DNA from: Pectinophora gossypiella | Lineage: Eukaryota > Arthropoda > Insecta > Lepidoptera > Gelechiidae | Assembly: GCF_024362695.1 (NCBI RefSeq) | Contig: NW_026063245.1 | Span: 213,501-277,500, forward strand | DNA: 64,000 nt | Direction: 5' to 3' | In this document: positions 44,065 to 59,000 of the stretch, piece after piece | Layout of the letters: the number at the start of each line of letters is the position of its first letter | How positions within the stretch are numbered: position 1 is the first letter of the stretch | Program-made: the position numbers and the translations under genes | The notes under the pieces: generated by a model | The model's database searches: none | Seen by the model: the letters and a program-made list of their open reading frames with translations, nothing else | What the model was told of the DNA's origin: nothing

Positions 44065-47000
44065 GAAAACTGTATATTTAATCGATTCATGAAGGTTGGT
44101 GGAAGGGGTCGACAGCATTCTTAGGCCAAACTTACTACCTAGGGGTAAATTTATGCAAATGTATTGACTTTGAGTAGCAACGCATGGAAAACAATATATT
44201 TGATCGATTCATAAAGGTTGGTAAAAGGAGTCGACAGCATTCTTAGGCGAAACTTTCTACTTTGGGGTAAAATTTATGCAAATGTATTGACTATGAGTGG
44301 CAACGCTTAGAAAACTGTATATTTGATCGATTCATGAAGGTTGGTGAAAGAAGTCGACAGCATTCTTAGGCGAAACTTAATACTTTCGGAAAAAAATATG
44401 CAAATGTATTGACTATGAGTGGCAACGCTTAGAAAACTATATATTTGATCGATTCATGAAGGTTGGTGAAAGGAGTCGACAGCATCCTTAGGCCAAACTT
44501 ACTACTTTGGGGAAAAATTTTTGCAAATGTATTGACTATGAGTGGCAACGCTTAGAAAACTGTATATTTGATCGATTCATGAAGGTTGGTGAAAGGAGTC
44601 GACAGCATTCTTAGGCGAAACTTACTACTTTGGGGTAAAATTTATGCAAATGTATTGACTATGAGTGGCAACGCTTAGAAAACTATATATTTGATCGATT
44701 CATGAAGGTTGGTAAAAGAAGTCGACAGCATCCTTAGGCCAAACTTACTACTTGGGGATAAAAATGGTGCAGATGTATTGACTATGAGTGGCAACGCTTA
44801 GAAAACTGTATATTTGATCGATTCATGAAGGTTGGTGAAAGGAGTCGACAGCATCCTTAGGCCAAACTTACTACTTTGAGGTAAAATTTATGCAAATGTA
44901 TTGACTATGAGTGGCAACGCTTAGAAAACTGTATATTTCGTCGATTCATGAAGGTTGTCTGAAGGAGTCGACAGAATTCTTAGGCGAAACTTTCTACTTT
45001 GGGGTAAAATTTATGCAAATGTATTGACTATGAGTGGCAACGCTTAGAAAACTATATATTTGATCGATTCATGAAGGTTGGTGAAAGGAGTCGACAGCAT
45101 TCTTAGGCGAAACTTACTACTTTGGGAAAAAAATATGCAAATGTATTGACTATGAGTGGCAACGCGTCGAAAACTATATATTTGATCGATTCATGAAGGT
45201 TGGTGAAAGGAGTCGACAGCATCCTTAGGCCAAACTTACTACTTTGGGGTAAAATTTTTGCAAATGTATTGACTATGAGTGGCAACGCTTAGAAAACTGT
45301 ATATTTGATCGATTCATGAAGGTTGGTGAAAGGAGTCGACAGCATTCTTAGGCGAAACTTACTACTTTGGGGTAAAATTTATGCAAATGTATTGACTATG
45401 AGTGGCAACGCTTAGAAAACTGTATATTTGATCGATTCATGAAGGTTGGTGAAAGGAGTCGACAGCATTCTTAGGCGAAACTTACTACTTTGGGGAAAAA
45501 ATTATGCAAATGTATTGACTATGAGTGGCAACGCTTAGAAAACTATATATTTGATCGATTCATGAAGGTTGGTGAAAGGAGTCGACAGCATCCTTAGGCC
45601 AAACTTACTACTTTGGGGTAAAATTTTTGCAAATGTATTGACTATGAGTGGCAACGCTTAGAAAACTATATATTTGATCGATTCATGAAGGTTGGTGAAA
45701 GGAGTCGACAGCATTCTTAGGCGAAACTTACTACTTTGAGGTAAAATTTATGCAAATGTATTGACTATGAGTGGCAACGCTTAGAAAACTGTATATTTGA
45801 TCGATTCATGAAGGTTGGTGAAAGGAGTCGACAGCATTCTTAGGCGAAACTTACTACTTTGGGGAAAAAAATTATGCAAATGTATTGACTATGAGTGGCA
45901 ACGCTTAGAAAACTATATATTTGATCGATTCATGAAGGTTGGTGAAAGGAGTCGACAGCATCCTTAGGCCAAACTTACTACTTTGGGGTAAAATTTTTGC
46001 AAATGTATTGACTATGAGTGGCAACGCTTAGAAAACTGTATATTTGGTCGATTCATGAAGGTTGGTTAAAGGAGTCGACAGCATCCTTAGGCCAAAGTTA
46101 CTACTTGGGGATAAAAATGGTGCAGATGTATTGACTATGAACGGCAACGCTTAACAAACTGTATATTTGATCGATTCATGAAGGTTGGTGAAAGGAGTCG
46201 ACAGCATTCTTAGGCGAAACTTACTACTTTGGGGTAAAATTTATGCAAATGTATTGACTATGAGTGGCAACGCTTAGAAAACTGTATATTTGATCGAGTC
46301 ATGAAGGTTGGTGAAAGAAGTCGACAGCATTCTTAGGCGAAACTTAATACTTTCGGGAAAAAAATATGCAAATGTATTGACTATGAGTGGCAACGCTTAG
46401 AAAACTGTATATTTGATCGATTCATGAAGGTTGGTGAAAGGAGTCGACAGCATCCTTAGGCCAAACTTTCTACTTTGGGGTAAAATTTTTGCAAATGTAT
46501 TGACTATGAGTGGCAACGCTTAGATAACTGAATATTTGATCGATTCATGAAGGTTGGTGAAAGGAGTCGACAGCATCCTTAGGCCAAACTTACTACTTTG
46601 GGGAAAAAATTATGCAAATGTATTGACTATGAGTGGCAACGCTTAGAAAACTGTGTATTTGGTCGATTCATGAAGGTTGGTGAAAGGAGTCGACAGCATC
46701 CTTAGGCCAAATTTACTACTTGGGGATAAAAATGGTGCAGATGTATTGACTATGAACGGCAACGCTTAGAAAACTGTATATTTGATCGATTCATGAAGGT
46801 TGGTGAAAGGAGTCGACAGCATTCTTAGGCGAAACTTACTACTTTGGGGTAAAATTTATGCAAATGTATTGACTATGAGTGGCAACGCTTAGAAAACTGT
46901 ATATTTCGTCGATTCATGAAGGTTGTCTGAAGGCGTCGACAGAATTTTTAGGCGAAACTTTCTACTTTGGGGTAAAATTTATGCAAATGTATTGAATATG

Positions 47001-50000
47001 AGTGGCAACGCTTAGAAAACTGTATATTTGGTCGATTCATGAAGGTTGGTGAAAGGAGTCGACAGCATTCTTAGGCGAAACTTACTACTTTGGGAAAAAA
47101 ATATGCAAATGTATTGACTTTGAGTGGCAACGCTTCGAAAACTATATATTTGATCGATTCATGAAGGTTGGTGAAAGGAGTCGACAGCATCCTTAGGCCA
47201 AACTTTCTACTTAGGGGTAAAATTTTTGCAAATGTATTGACTATGAGTGGCAACGCTTAGAAAACTATATATTTGATCGATTCATGAAGGTTGGTGAAAG
47301 GAGTCGACAGCATTCTTAGGCGAAACTTACTACTTTGAGGTAAAATTTATGCAAATGTATTGACTATGAGTGGCAACGCTTAGAAAACTGTATAATTGAC
47401 CGATTCATGAAGGTTGGTGAAAGGAGTCGACAGCATTCTTAGGCGAAACTTACTACTTTGGTTAAAAAATTATGCAAATGTATTGACTATGAGTGGCAAC
47501 GCTTAGAAAACTATATATTTGATCGATTCATGAAGGTTGGTGAAAGGAGTCGACAGCATCCTTAGGCCAAACTTTCTACTTAGGGGTAAAATTTTTGCAA
47601 ATGTATTGACTATGAGTGGCAACGCTTAGAAAACTATATATTTGATCGATTCATGAAGGTTGGTGAAAGGAGTCGACAGCATTCTTAGGCGAAACTTACT
47701 ACTTTGAGGTAAAATTTATGCAAATGTATTGACTATGAGTGGCAACGCTTAGAAAACTGTATATTTGATCGATTCATGAAGGTTGGTGAAAGGAGTCGAC
47801 AGCATTCTTAGGCGAAACTTACTACTTTGGGAAAAAATTATGCAAATGTATTGACTATGAGTGGCAACGCTTAGAAAACTATATATTTGATCGATTCATG
47901 AAGGTTGGTGAAAGGAGTCGACAGCATCCTTAGGCCAAACTTTCTACTTTGGGGTAAAATTTTTGCAAATGTATTGACTATGAGTGGCAACGCTTAGAAA
48001 ACTGTATATTTGATCGATTCATGAAGGTTGGTGAAAGGAGTCGACAGCATCCTTAGGCCAAACTTACTACTTGGGGATAAAAATGGTGCAGATGTATTGA
48101 CTATGAGTGGCAACGCTTAGAAAACTGTATATTTGATCGATTCATGAAGGTTGGTGAAAGGAGTCGACAGCATCCTTAGGCCAAACTTACTACTTTGAGG
48201 TAAAATTTATGCAAATGTATTGACTATGAGTGGCAACGCTTAGAAAACTATATATTTGATCGATTCATGAAGGTTGTTGAAAGGAGTCGACAGCATTCTT
48301 AGGCGAAACTTACTACTTTGGGGTAAAATTTATGCAAATGTATTGACTATGAGTGGCAACGCTTAGAAAACTATATATTTGACCGATTCATGAAGGTTGG
48401 TGAAAGGAGTCGACAGCATCCTTAGGCCAAACTTACTACTTGGGGATAAAAATGGTGCAGATGTATTGACTATGAGTGGCAACGCTTAGAAAACTATATA
48501 TTTGATCGATTCATGAAGGTTGGTGAAAGGAGTCGACAGCATCCTTAGGCCAAACTTACTACTTAGGGGTAAAATTTATGCAAATGTATTGACTATGAGT
48601 GGCATCGCTTAGAAAACTATATATTTGATCGATTCATGAAGGTTGTTGAAAGGAGTCGACAGCATTCTTAGGCGAAACTTACTACTTTGGGGTAAAATTT
48701 ATGCAAATGTATTGACTATGAGTGGCAACGCTTAGAAAACTATATATTTGATCGATTCATGAAGGTTGGTGAAAGGAGTCGACAGCATCCTTAGGCCAAA
48801 CTTACTACTTGGGGATAAAAATGGTGCAGATGTATTGACTATGAGTGGCAACGCTTAGAAAACTGTATATTTGATCGATTCATGAAGGTTGGTGAAAGGA
48901 GTCGACAGCATTCTTAGGCGAAACTTACTACTTTGAGGTAAAATTTATGCAAATGTATTGACTATGAGTGGCAACGCTTAGAAAACTGTATATTTGATCG
49001 ATTCATGAAGGTTGTTGGAAGGAGTCGACAGCATTCTTAGGCGAAACTTACTACTTTGGGGAAAAAATTATGCAACTGTATTGACTATGAGTGGCAACGC
49101 TTAGAAAACTATATATTTGATCGATTCATGAAGGTTGGTAAAAGAAGTCGACAGCATCCTTAGGCCAAACTTTCTACTTTGGGGTAAAATTTTTGCAAAT
49201 GTATTGACTATGAGTGGCAACGCTTAGAAAACTATATATTTGATCGATTCGTGAAGGTTGTCTGAAGGAGTCGACAGCATTCTTAGGCGAAACTTACTAC
49301 TTTGGGGTAAAATTTATGCAAATGTATTGACTTTGAGTGGCAACGCTTAGAAAACTGTATATTTGGTCGATTCATGAAGGTTGGTGAAAGGAGTCGACAG
49401 CATCCTTAGGCCAAACTTACTACTTGGGGATAAAAATGGTGCAGATGTATTGACTATGAAAGGCAACGCTTAGAAAACTGTATATTTGACCGATTCATGA
49501 AGGTTGGTGAAAGGAGTCGACAGCATTCTTAGGCGAAACTTACTACTTTGGGGTAAAATTTATGCAAATGTATTGACTATGAGTGGCAACGCTTAGAAAA
49601 CTGTATATTTGATCGATTCATGAAGGTTGGTGAAAGGAGTCGACAGCATCCTTAGGCCAAACTTACTACTTTGGGGTAAAATTTTTGCAAATGTATTGAC
49701 TATGAGTGGCAACGCTTAGAAAACTGTATATTTGATCGATTCGTGAAGGTTGTCTGAAGAAGTCGACAGCATTCTTAGGCGAAACTTACTACTTTGGGGA
49801 AAAAATTATGCAAATGTATTGACTATGAGTGGCAACGCTTAGTAAATTGTATATTTGATCGATTCGTGAAGGTTGGTGAAAGGAGTCGACAGCATCCTTA
49901 GGCCAAACTTACTACTTGGGGATAAAAATGGTGCAGATGTATTGACTTTGAGTGGCAACGCTTAGAAAACTGTATATTTGATCGATTCATGAAGGTTGTT

Positions 50001-53000
50001 GGAAGGAGTCGACAGCATTCTTAGGCGAAACTTACTACTTTGGGGTAAAATTTATGCAAATGTATTGACTATGAGTGGCAACGCTTAGAAAACTGTATAT
50101 TTGATCGATTCATGAAGGTTTGTGAAAGGAGTCGACAGCATTCTTAGGCGAAACTTACTACTTTGGGGTAAAATTTATGCAAATGTATTGAATATGAGTG
50201 GCAACGCTTAGAAAACTGTATATTTGATCGATTCATGAAGGTTGGTGGAAGGAGTCGACAGCATTCTTAGGCGAAACTTACTACTTTGGGGAAAAAAATT
50301 ATGCAAATGTATTGACTATGAGTGGCAACGCTTAGAAAACTATATATTTGATCGATTCATGAAGGTTGGTGAAAGGAGTCGACAGCATTCTTAGGCGAAA
50401 CTTACTACTTTGAGGTAAAATTTATGCAAATGTATTGACTATGAGTGGCAACGCTTAGAAAACTGTATATTTCGTCGATTCATGAAGGTTGGTGAAAGGA
50501 GTCGACAGCATCCTTAGGCCAAACTTACTACTTTGGGATAAAAATGGTGCAGATGTATTGACTATGAGTGGCAACGCTTAGAAAACTGTATATTTGATCG
50601 ATTCATGAAGGTTGGTGAAAGGAGTCGACAGCATTCTTAGGCGAAACTTACTACTTTGAGGTAAAATTTATGCAAATGTATTGACTATGAGTGGCAACGC
50701 TTAGAAAACTGTATATTTGATCGATTCATGAAGGTTGGTGAAAGGAGTCGACAGCATTCTTAGGCGAAACTTACTACTTTGGGAAAAAAATATGCAAATG
50801 TAATGACTATGAGTGGCAACGCTTAGAAAACTTTATATTTTATCGATTCATGAAGGTTGGTGAAAGGAGTCGACAGCATCCTTAGGCCAAACTTTCTACT
50901 TTGGGGTAAAATTTTTGCAAATGTATTGACTATGAGTGGCAACGCTTAGAAAACTGTATATTTGATCGATTCGTGAAGGTTGTCTGAAGGAGTCGACAGC
51001 ATTCTTAGGCGAAACTTACTACTTTGGGGTAATATTTATGCAAATGTATTGAATTTGAGTGGCAACGCTTAGAAAACTGTATATTTGATCGATTCATGAA
51101 GGTTGGTGAAAGGAGTCGACAGCATTCTTAGGCGAAACTTACTACTTGGGGATAAAAATGGTGCAGATGTATTGACTTTGAGTGGCAACGCTTAGAAAAC
51201 TGTATATTTGATCGATTCATGAAGGTTGGTGAAAGGAGTCGACAGCATTCTTAGGCGAAACTTACTACTTTGAGGTAAAATTTATGCAAATGTATTGACT
51301 ATGAGTGGCAACGCTTAGAAAACTGTATATTTGATCGATTCATGAAGGTTGGTGAAAGGAGTCGACAGCATCCTTAGGCCAAACTTACTACTTTGGGGTA
51401 AAATTTTTGCAAATGTATTGACTATGAGTGGCAACGCTTAGAAAACTGTATATTTGATCGATTCGTGAAGGTTGTCTGAAGAAGTCGACAGCATTCTTAG
51501 GCGAAACTTACTACTTTGGGGTAAAATTTTTGCAAATGTATTGACTATGAGTGGCAACGCTTAGAAAACTGTATATTTGATCGATTCGTGAAGGTTGTCT
51601 GAAGGAGTCGACAGCATTCTTAGGCGAAACTTACTACTTTGGGGTAAAATTTATGCAAATGTATTGACTTTGAGTGGCAACGCTTAGAAAACTGTATATT
51701 TGATCGATTCATGAAGGTTTTTGGAAGGAGTCGACAGAATTCTTAGGCGAAACTTACTACTTTGGGGAACAAATTATGCAAATGTATTGAATATGAGTGG
51801 CAACGCTTAGAAAATTGTATATTTGATCGATTCGTGAAGGTTGGTGAAAGGAGTCGACAGCATCCTTAGGCCAAACTTACTACTTTGGGTTAAAATTTAT
51901 GCAAATGTATTGACTTTGAGTGGCAACGCTTAGAAAACTCTATATTTGATCGATTCATGAAGGTTGGTGAAAGGAGTCGACAGCATTCTTAGGCGAAACT
52001 TACTACTTTGGGGTAAAATTTATGCAAATGTATTGACTATGAGTGGCAACGCTTAGAAAACTGTATATTTGATCGATTCATGAAGGTTGGTGAAAGGAGT
52101 CGACAGCATCCTTAGGCCAAACTTACTACTTTGGGATAAAAATGGTGCAGATGTATTGACTATGAGTGGCAACGCTTAGAAAACTGTATATTTGATCGAT
52201 TTATGAAGGTTGTTGGAAGGAGTCGACAGCATTCTTAGGCGAAACTTACTACTTTGGGGTAAAATTTATGCAAATGTATTGACTATGAGTGGCAACGCTT
52301 AGAAAACTGTATATTTGATCGATTCATGAAGGTTGGTGAAAGGAGTCGACAGCATCCTTAGGCCAAACTTACTACTTGGGGATAAAAATGGTGCAGATGT
52401 ATTGACTTTGAGTGGCAACGCTTAGAAAACTGTATATTTGATCGATTCATGAAGGTTGTTGGAAGGAGTCGACAGCATTCTTAGGCGAAACTTACTACTT
52501 TGGGGTAAAAATTATGCAAATGTATTGACTATGAGTGGCAACGCTTAGAAAACTGTATATTTGATCGATTCATGAAGGTTGGTGAAAGGAGTCGACAGCA
52601 TTCTTAGGCGAAACTTACTACTTTGGGAAAAAATTTATGCAAATGTATTGACTATGAGTGGCAACGCTTAGAAAACTATATATTTGATCGATTCATGAAG
52701 GTTGGTGAAAGGAGTCGACAGCATCCTTAGGCCAAACTTACTACTTAGGGGTAAAATTTTTGCAAATGTATTGACTATGAGTGGCAACGCTTAGAAAACT
52801 ATATATTTGATCGATTCATGAAGGTTGGTGAAAGGAGTCGACAGCATTCTTAGGCGAAACTTACTACTTTGAGGTAAAATTTATGCAAATGTATTGACTA
52901 TGAGTGGCAACGCTTAGAAAACTGTATATTTGATCGATTCATGAAGGTTGGTGAAAGGAGTCGACAGCATTCTTAGGCGAAACTTACTACTTTGAGGTAA

Positions 53001-56000
53001 AATTTATGCAAATGTATTGACTATGAGTGGCAACGCTTAGAAAACTGTATATTTGATCGATTCATGAAGGTTGGTGAAAGGAGTCGACAGCATCCTTAGG
53101 CCAAACTTACTACTTTGGGATAAAAATGGTGCAGATGTATTGACTATGAGTGGCAACGCTTAGAAAACTGTATATTTGATCGATTTATGAAGGTTGTTGG
53201 AAGGAGTCGACAGCATTCTTAGGCGAAACTTACTACTTTGGGGTAAAATTTATGCAAATGTATTGACTATGAGTGGCAACGCTTAGAAAACTGTATATTT
53301 GATCGATTCATGAAGGTTTGTGAAAGGAGTCGACAGCATCCTTAGGCCAAACTTACTACTTGGGGATAAAAATGGTGCAGATGTATTGACTTTGAGTGGC
53401 AACGCTTAGAAAACTGTATATTTGATCGATTCATGAAGGTTGTTGGAAGGAGTCGACAGCATTCTTAGGCGAAACTTACTACTTTGGGGTAAAATTTATG
53501 CAAATGTATTGACTATGAGTGGCAACGCTTAGAAAACTGTATATTTGATCGATTCATGAAGGTTGGTGAAAGGAGTCGACAGCATCCTTAGGCCAAACTT
53601 ACTACTTGGGGATAAAAATGGTGCAGATGTATTGACTTTGAGTGGCAACGCTTAGAAAACTGTATATTTGATCGATTCATGAAGGTTGGTGAAAGGAGTC
53701 GACAGCATTCTTAGGCGAAACTTACTACTTTGAGGTAAAATTTATGCAAATGTATTGACTATGAGTGGCAACGCTTAGAAAACTATATATTTGATCGATT
53801 CATGAAGGTTGGTGAAAGGAGTCGACAGCATCCTTAGGCCAAACTTACTACTTTGGGGTAAAATTTTTGCAAATGTATTGACTATGAGTGGCAACGCTTA
53901 GAAAACTGTATATTTGATCGATTCATGAAGGTTGTCTGAAGGAGTCGACAGCATTCTTAGGCGAAACTTACTACTTTGGGGTAAAAATGTATGCAGATGT
54001 ATTGACTATGAGTGGCAACGCTTAGAAAACTGTATATTTGATCGATTCATGAAGGTTGGTGAAAGGAGTCGACAGCATTCTTAGGCGAAACTTACTACTT
54101 TGGGGTAAAAATTATGCAAATGTATTGACTATGAGTGGCAACGCTTAGAAAACTGTATATTTGATCGATTCATGAAGGTTGGTGAAAGGAGTCGACAGCA
54201 TTCTTAGGCGAAACTTACTACTTTGGGAAAAAATTATGCAAATGTATTGACTATGAGTGGCAACGCTTAGAAAACTATATATTTGATCGATTCATGAAGG
54301 TTGGTGAAAGGAGTCGACAGCATTCTTAGGCGAAACTTACTACTTTGGGAAAAAATTATGCAAATGTATTGACTATGAGTGGCAACGCTTAGAAAACTAT
54401 ATATTTGATCGATTCATGAAGGTTGGTGAAAGGAGTCGACAGCATCCTTAGGCCAAACTTACTACTTTGGGGTAAAATTTTTGCAAATGTATTGACTATG
54501 AGTGGCAACGCTTAGAAAACTGTATATTTGATCGATTCGTGAAGGTTGTCTGAAGGAGTCGACAGCATTCTTAGGCGAAACTTACTACTTTGGGGTAAAA
54601 TTTATGCAAATGTATTGACTATGAGTGGCAACGCTTAGAAAACTGTATATTTGGTCGATTCATAAAGGTTGGTGAAATGAGTCGACAGCATCCTTCGGCC
54701 AAATTTACTACTTGGGGATAAAAATGGTGCAGATGTATTGACTATGAACGGCAACGCTTAGAAAACTGTATATTTGATCGATTCATGAAGGTTGGTGAAA
54801 GGAGTCGACAGCATTCTTAGGCGAAACTTACTACTTTGGGGTAAAATTTATGCAAATGTATTGAATATGAGTGGCAACGCTTAGAAAACTGTATATTTGG
54901 TCGATTCATGAAGGTTGGTGAAAGGAGTCGACAGCATCCTTAGGCCAAACTTACTACTTGGGGATAAAAATGGTGCAGATGTATTGACTATGAACGGCAA
55001 CGCTTAGAAAACTGTATATTTGATCGATTCATGAAGGTTGGTGAAAGGAGTCGACAGCATTCTTAGGCGAAACTTACTACTTTGTGGTAAAATTTATGCA
55101 AATGTATTGACTATGAGTGGCAACGCTTAGAAAACTGTATATTTGATCGATTCATAAAGGTTGGTAAAAGGAGTCGACAGCATTCTTAGGCGAAACTTAC
55201 TACTTTGGGGTAAAATTTATGCAAATGTATTGACTATGAGTGGCAACGCTTAGAAAACTGTATATTTGATCGATTCATGAAGGTTGGTGAAAGGAGTCGA
55301 CAGCATTCTTAGGCGAAACTTACTACTTTGGGAAAAAAAATATGCAAATGTATTGACTATGAGTGGCAACGCTTCGAAAACTATATATTTGATCGATTCA
55401 TTAAGGTTGGTGAAAGGAGTCGACAGCATCCTTAGGCCAAACTTTCTACTTTGGGGTTAAATTTTTGCAAATGTATTCAATATGAGTGGCAACGCTTAGA
55501 AAACTGTATATTTGATCGATTCGTGAAGGTTGTCTGAAGGAGTCGACAGCATTCTTAGGCGAAACTTACTACTTTGAGGTAAAATTTATGCAAATGTATT
55601 GACTATGAGTGGCAACGCTTAGAAAACTGTATATTTGATCGATTCATGAAGGTTGGTGAAAGGAGTCGACAGCATCCTTAGGCCAAACTTACTACTTGGG
55701 TATAAAAATGGTGCAGATGTATTGACTATGAGTGGCAACGCTTAGAAAACTGTATATTTGATCGATTCATGAAGGTTGGTGAAAGGAGTCGACAGCATTC
55801 TTAGGCGAAACTTACTACTTTGGGGTAAAATTTATGCAAATGTATTGACTATGAGTGGCAACGCTTAGAAAACTGTATATTTGATCGATTCACGAAGGTT
55901 GGTGAAAGGAGTCGACAGCATCCTTAGGCCAAACTTACTACTTGGGGATAAAAATGGTGCAGATGTATTGACTATGAGTGGCAACGCTTCGAAAACTGTA

Positions 56001-59000
56001 TATTTGATCGGTTGATAAAGGTTGGTAAAAGGAGTCGACAGCATTCTTAGGCGAAACTTACTACTTTGGGGTAAAATTTATGCAAATGTATTGACTATGA
56101 GTGGCAACGCTTAGAAAACTGTATATTTGATCGATTCATGAAGGTTGGTGAAAGGAGTCGACAGCATTCTTAGGCGAAACTTACTACTTTGGGGTAAAAT
56201 TTTTGCAAATGTATTGAATATGAGTGGCAACGCTTAGAAAACTGTATATTTGATCGATTCGTGAAGGTTGTCTGAAGGAGTCAACAGCATTCTTAGGCGA
56301 AACTTACTACTTTGGGGTAAAATTTATGCAAATGTATTGACTTTGAGTGGCAACGCTTAGAAAACTGTATATTTGATCGATTCATGAAGGTTGGTGAAAG
56401 GAGTCGACAGCATTCTTAGGCGAAACTTACTACTTTGGGGTAAAATTTATGCAAATGTATTGACTATGAGTGGCAACGCTTAGAAAACTGTATATTTGGT
56501 CGATTCATGAAGGTTGGTGAAAGGAGTCGACAGCATCCTTAGGCCAAACTTACTACTTGGGGATAAAAATGGTGCAGATGTATTGACTATGAACGGCAAC
56601 GCTTAGAAAACTGTATATTTGATCGATTCATGAAGGTTGGTGAAAGGAGTCGACAGCATTCTTAGGCGAAACTTACTACTTTGGGGTAAAATTTATGCAA
56701 ATGTATTGAATATGAGTGGCAACGCTTAGAAAACTGTATATTTGATCGATTCATGAAGGTTGGTGAAAGGAGTCGACAGCACTCTTAGGCGAAACTTACT
56801 ACTTTGGGGTAAAATTTATGCAAATGTATTGACTATGAGTGGCAACGCTTAGAAAACTGTATATTTGATCGATTCGTGAAGGTTGGTGAAAGGAGTCGAC
56901 AGCATCCTTAGGCCAAACTTACTACTTGGGGATAAAAATGGTGCAGATGTATTGACTTTGAGTGGCAACGATTAGAAAACTGTATATTTGATCGATTCAT
57001 GAAGGTTGGTGAAAGGAGTCGACAGCATTCTTAGGCGAAACTTACTACTTTGGGGTAAAATTTATGCAAATGTATTGACTATGAGTGGCAACGCTTAGAA
57101 AACTGTATATTTGATCGATTCATGAAGGTTTGTGAAAGGAGTCGACAGCATCCTTAGGCCAAACTTACTACTTGGGGATAAACATGGTGCAGATGTATTG
57201 ACTTTGAGTAGCAACGCTTAGAAAACTGTATATTTGATCGTTTCATGAAGGTTGGTGGAAGGAGTCGACAGCATTCTTTGGCGAAACTTTCTACTTTGGG
57301 GTAAAATTTATGCAAATGTATTGAATATGAGTGGCAACGCTTAGAAAACTGTATATTTGATCGATTCATGAAGGTTGGTGAAAGGAGTCGACAGCATTCT
57401 TAGGCGAAACTTACTAAGTACTTTGTGAAAAAAAATATGTAAATGTATTGACTATGAGTGGCAACGCTTCGAAAACTATATATTTGATCGATTCATTAAG
57501 GTTGGTGAAAGGAGTCGACAGCATCCTTAGGCCAAACTTACTACTTTGGGGTAAAATTTTTGCAAATGTATTGACTATGAGTGGCAACGCTTAGAAAACT
57601 GTATATTTGATCGATTCGTGAAGGTTGGTGAAAGGAGTCGACAGCATTCTTAGGCGAAACTTACTACTTTGGGGTAAAATTTATGCAAATGTATTGACTT
57701 TGAGTGGCAACGCTTAGAAAACTGTATATTTGATCGATTCATGAAGGTTGGTGAAAGGAGTCGACAGCATTCTTAGGCGAAACTTACTACTTTGGGGTAA
57801 AATTTTTGCAAATGTATTGACTATGAGTGGCAACGCTTAGAAAACTGTATATTTGATCGATTCGTGAAGGTTGTCTGAAGGAGTCGACAGCATTCTTAGG
57901 CGAAACTTACTACTTTGGGGAAAAAATTATGCAAATGTATTGACTATGAGTGGCAACGCTTAGAAAATTTTATATTTGATCGATTCGTGAAGGTTGGTGA
58001 AAGGAGTCGACAGCATCCTTAGGCCAAACTTACTACTTGGGGATAAAAATGGTGCAGATTTATTGACTTTGAGTGGCAACGCTTAGAAAACTGTATATTT
58101 GATCGATTCATGAAGGTTTTTGGAAGGAGTCGACAGAATTCTTAGGCGAAACTTACTACTTTGGGGAAAAAATTATGCAAATGTATTGAATATGAGTGGC
58201 AACGCTTAGAAAATTGTATATTTGATCGATTCATGAAGGTTGGTGAAAGGAGTCGACAGCATCCTTAGGCCAAACTTACTACTTGGGGATAAAAATGGTG
58301 CAGATGTATTGACTATGAGTGGCAACGCTTAGAAAACTGTATATTTGATCGATTCGTGAAGGTTGTCTGAAGGAGTCGACAGCATTCTTAGGCGAAACTT
58401 ACTACTTTGGGGTAAAATTTATGCAAATGTATTGACTATGAGTGGCAACGCTTAGAAAACTGTATATTTGATCGATTCATGAAGGTTGGTGAAAGGAGTC
58501 GACAGCATTCTTAGGCGAAACTTACTACTTTGGGGTAAAATTTATGCAAATGTATTGACTATGAGTGGCAACGCTTAGAAAACTGTATATTTGGTCGATT
58601 CATGAAGGTTGGTGAAAGGAGTCGACAGCATCCTTAGGCCAAATTTACTACTTGGGGATGAAAATGGTGCAGATGTATTGACTATGAACGGCAACGCTTA
58701 GAAAACTGTATATTTGATCGATTCATGAAGGTTGGTGAAAGGAGTCGACAGCATTCTTAGGCGAAACTTACTACTTTGGGGTAAAATTTATGCAAATGTA
58801 TTGACTATGAGTGGCAACGCTTAGAAAACTGTATATTTGATCGATTCATGAAGGTTGGTGAAAGGAGTCGACAGCATCCTTAGGCCAAACTTACTACTTG
58901 GGGATAAAAATGGTGCAGATGTATTGACTTTGAGTGGCAACGCTTAGAAAACTGTATATTTGATCGATTCATGAAGGTTGGTGAAAGGAGTCGACAGCAT

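Noticed and set aside
45103..57369. Short minus frames of 60-71 codons inside the satellite
   Set aside because: They are repeats of the monomer in one frame, broken in most units; not genes.
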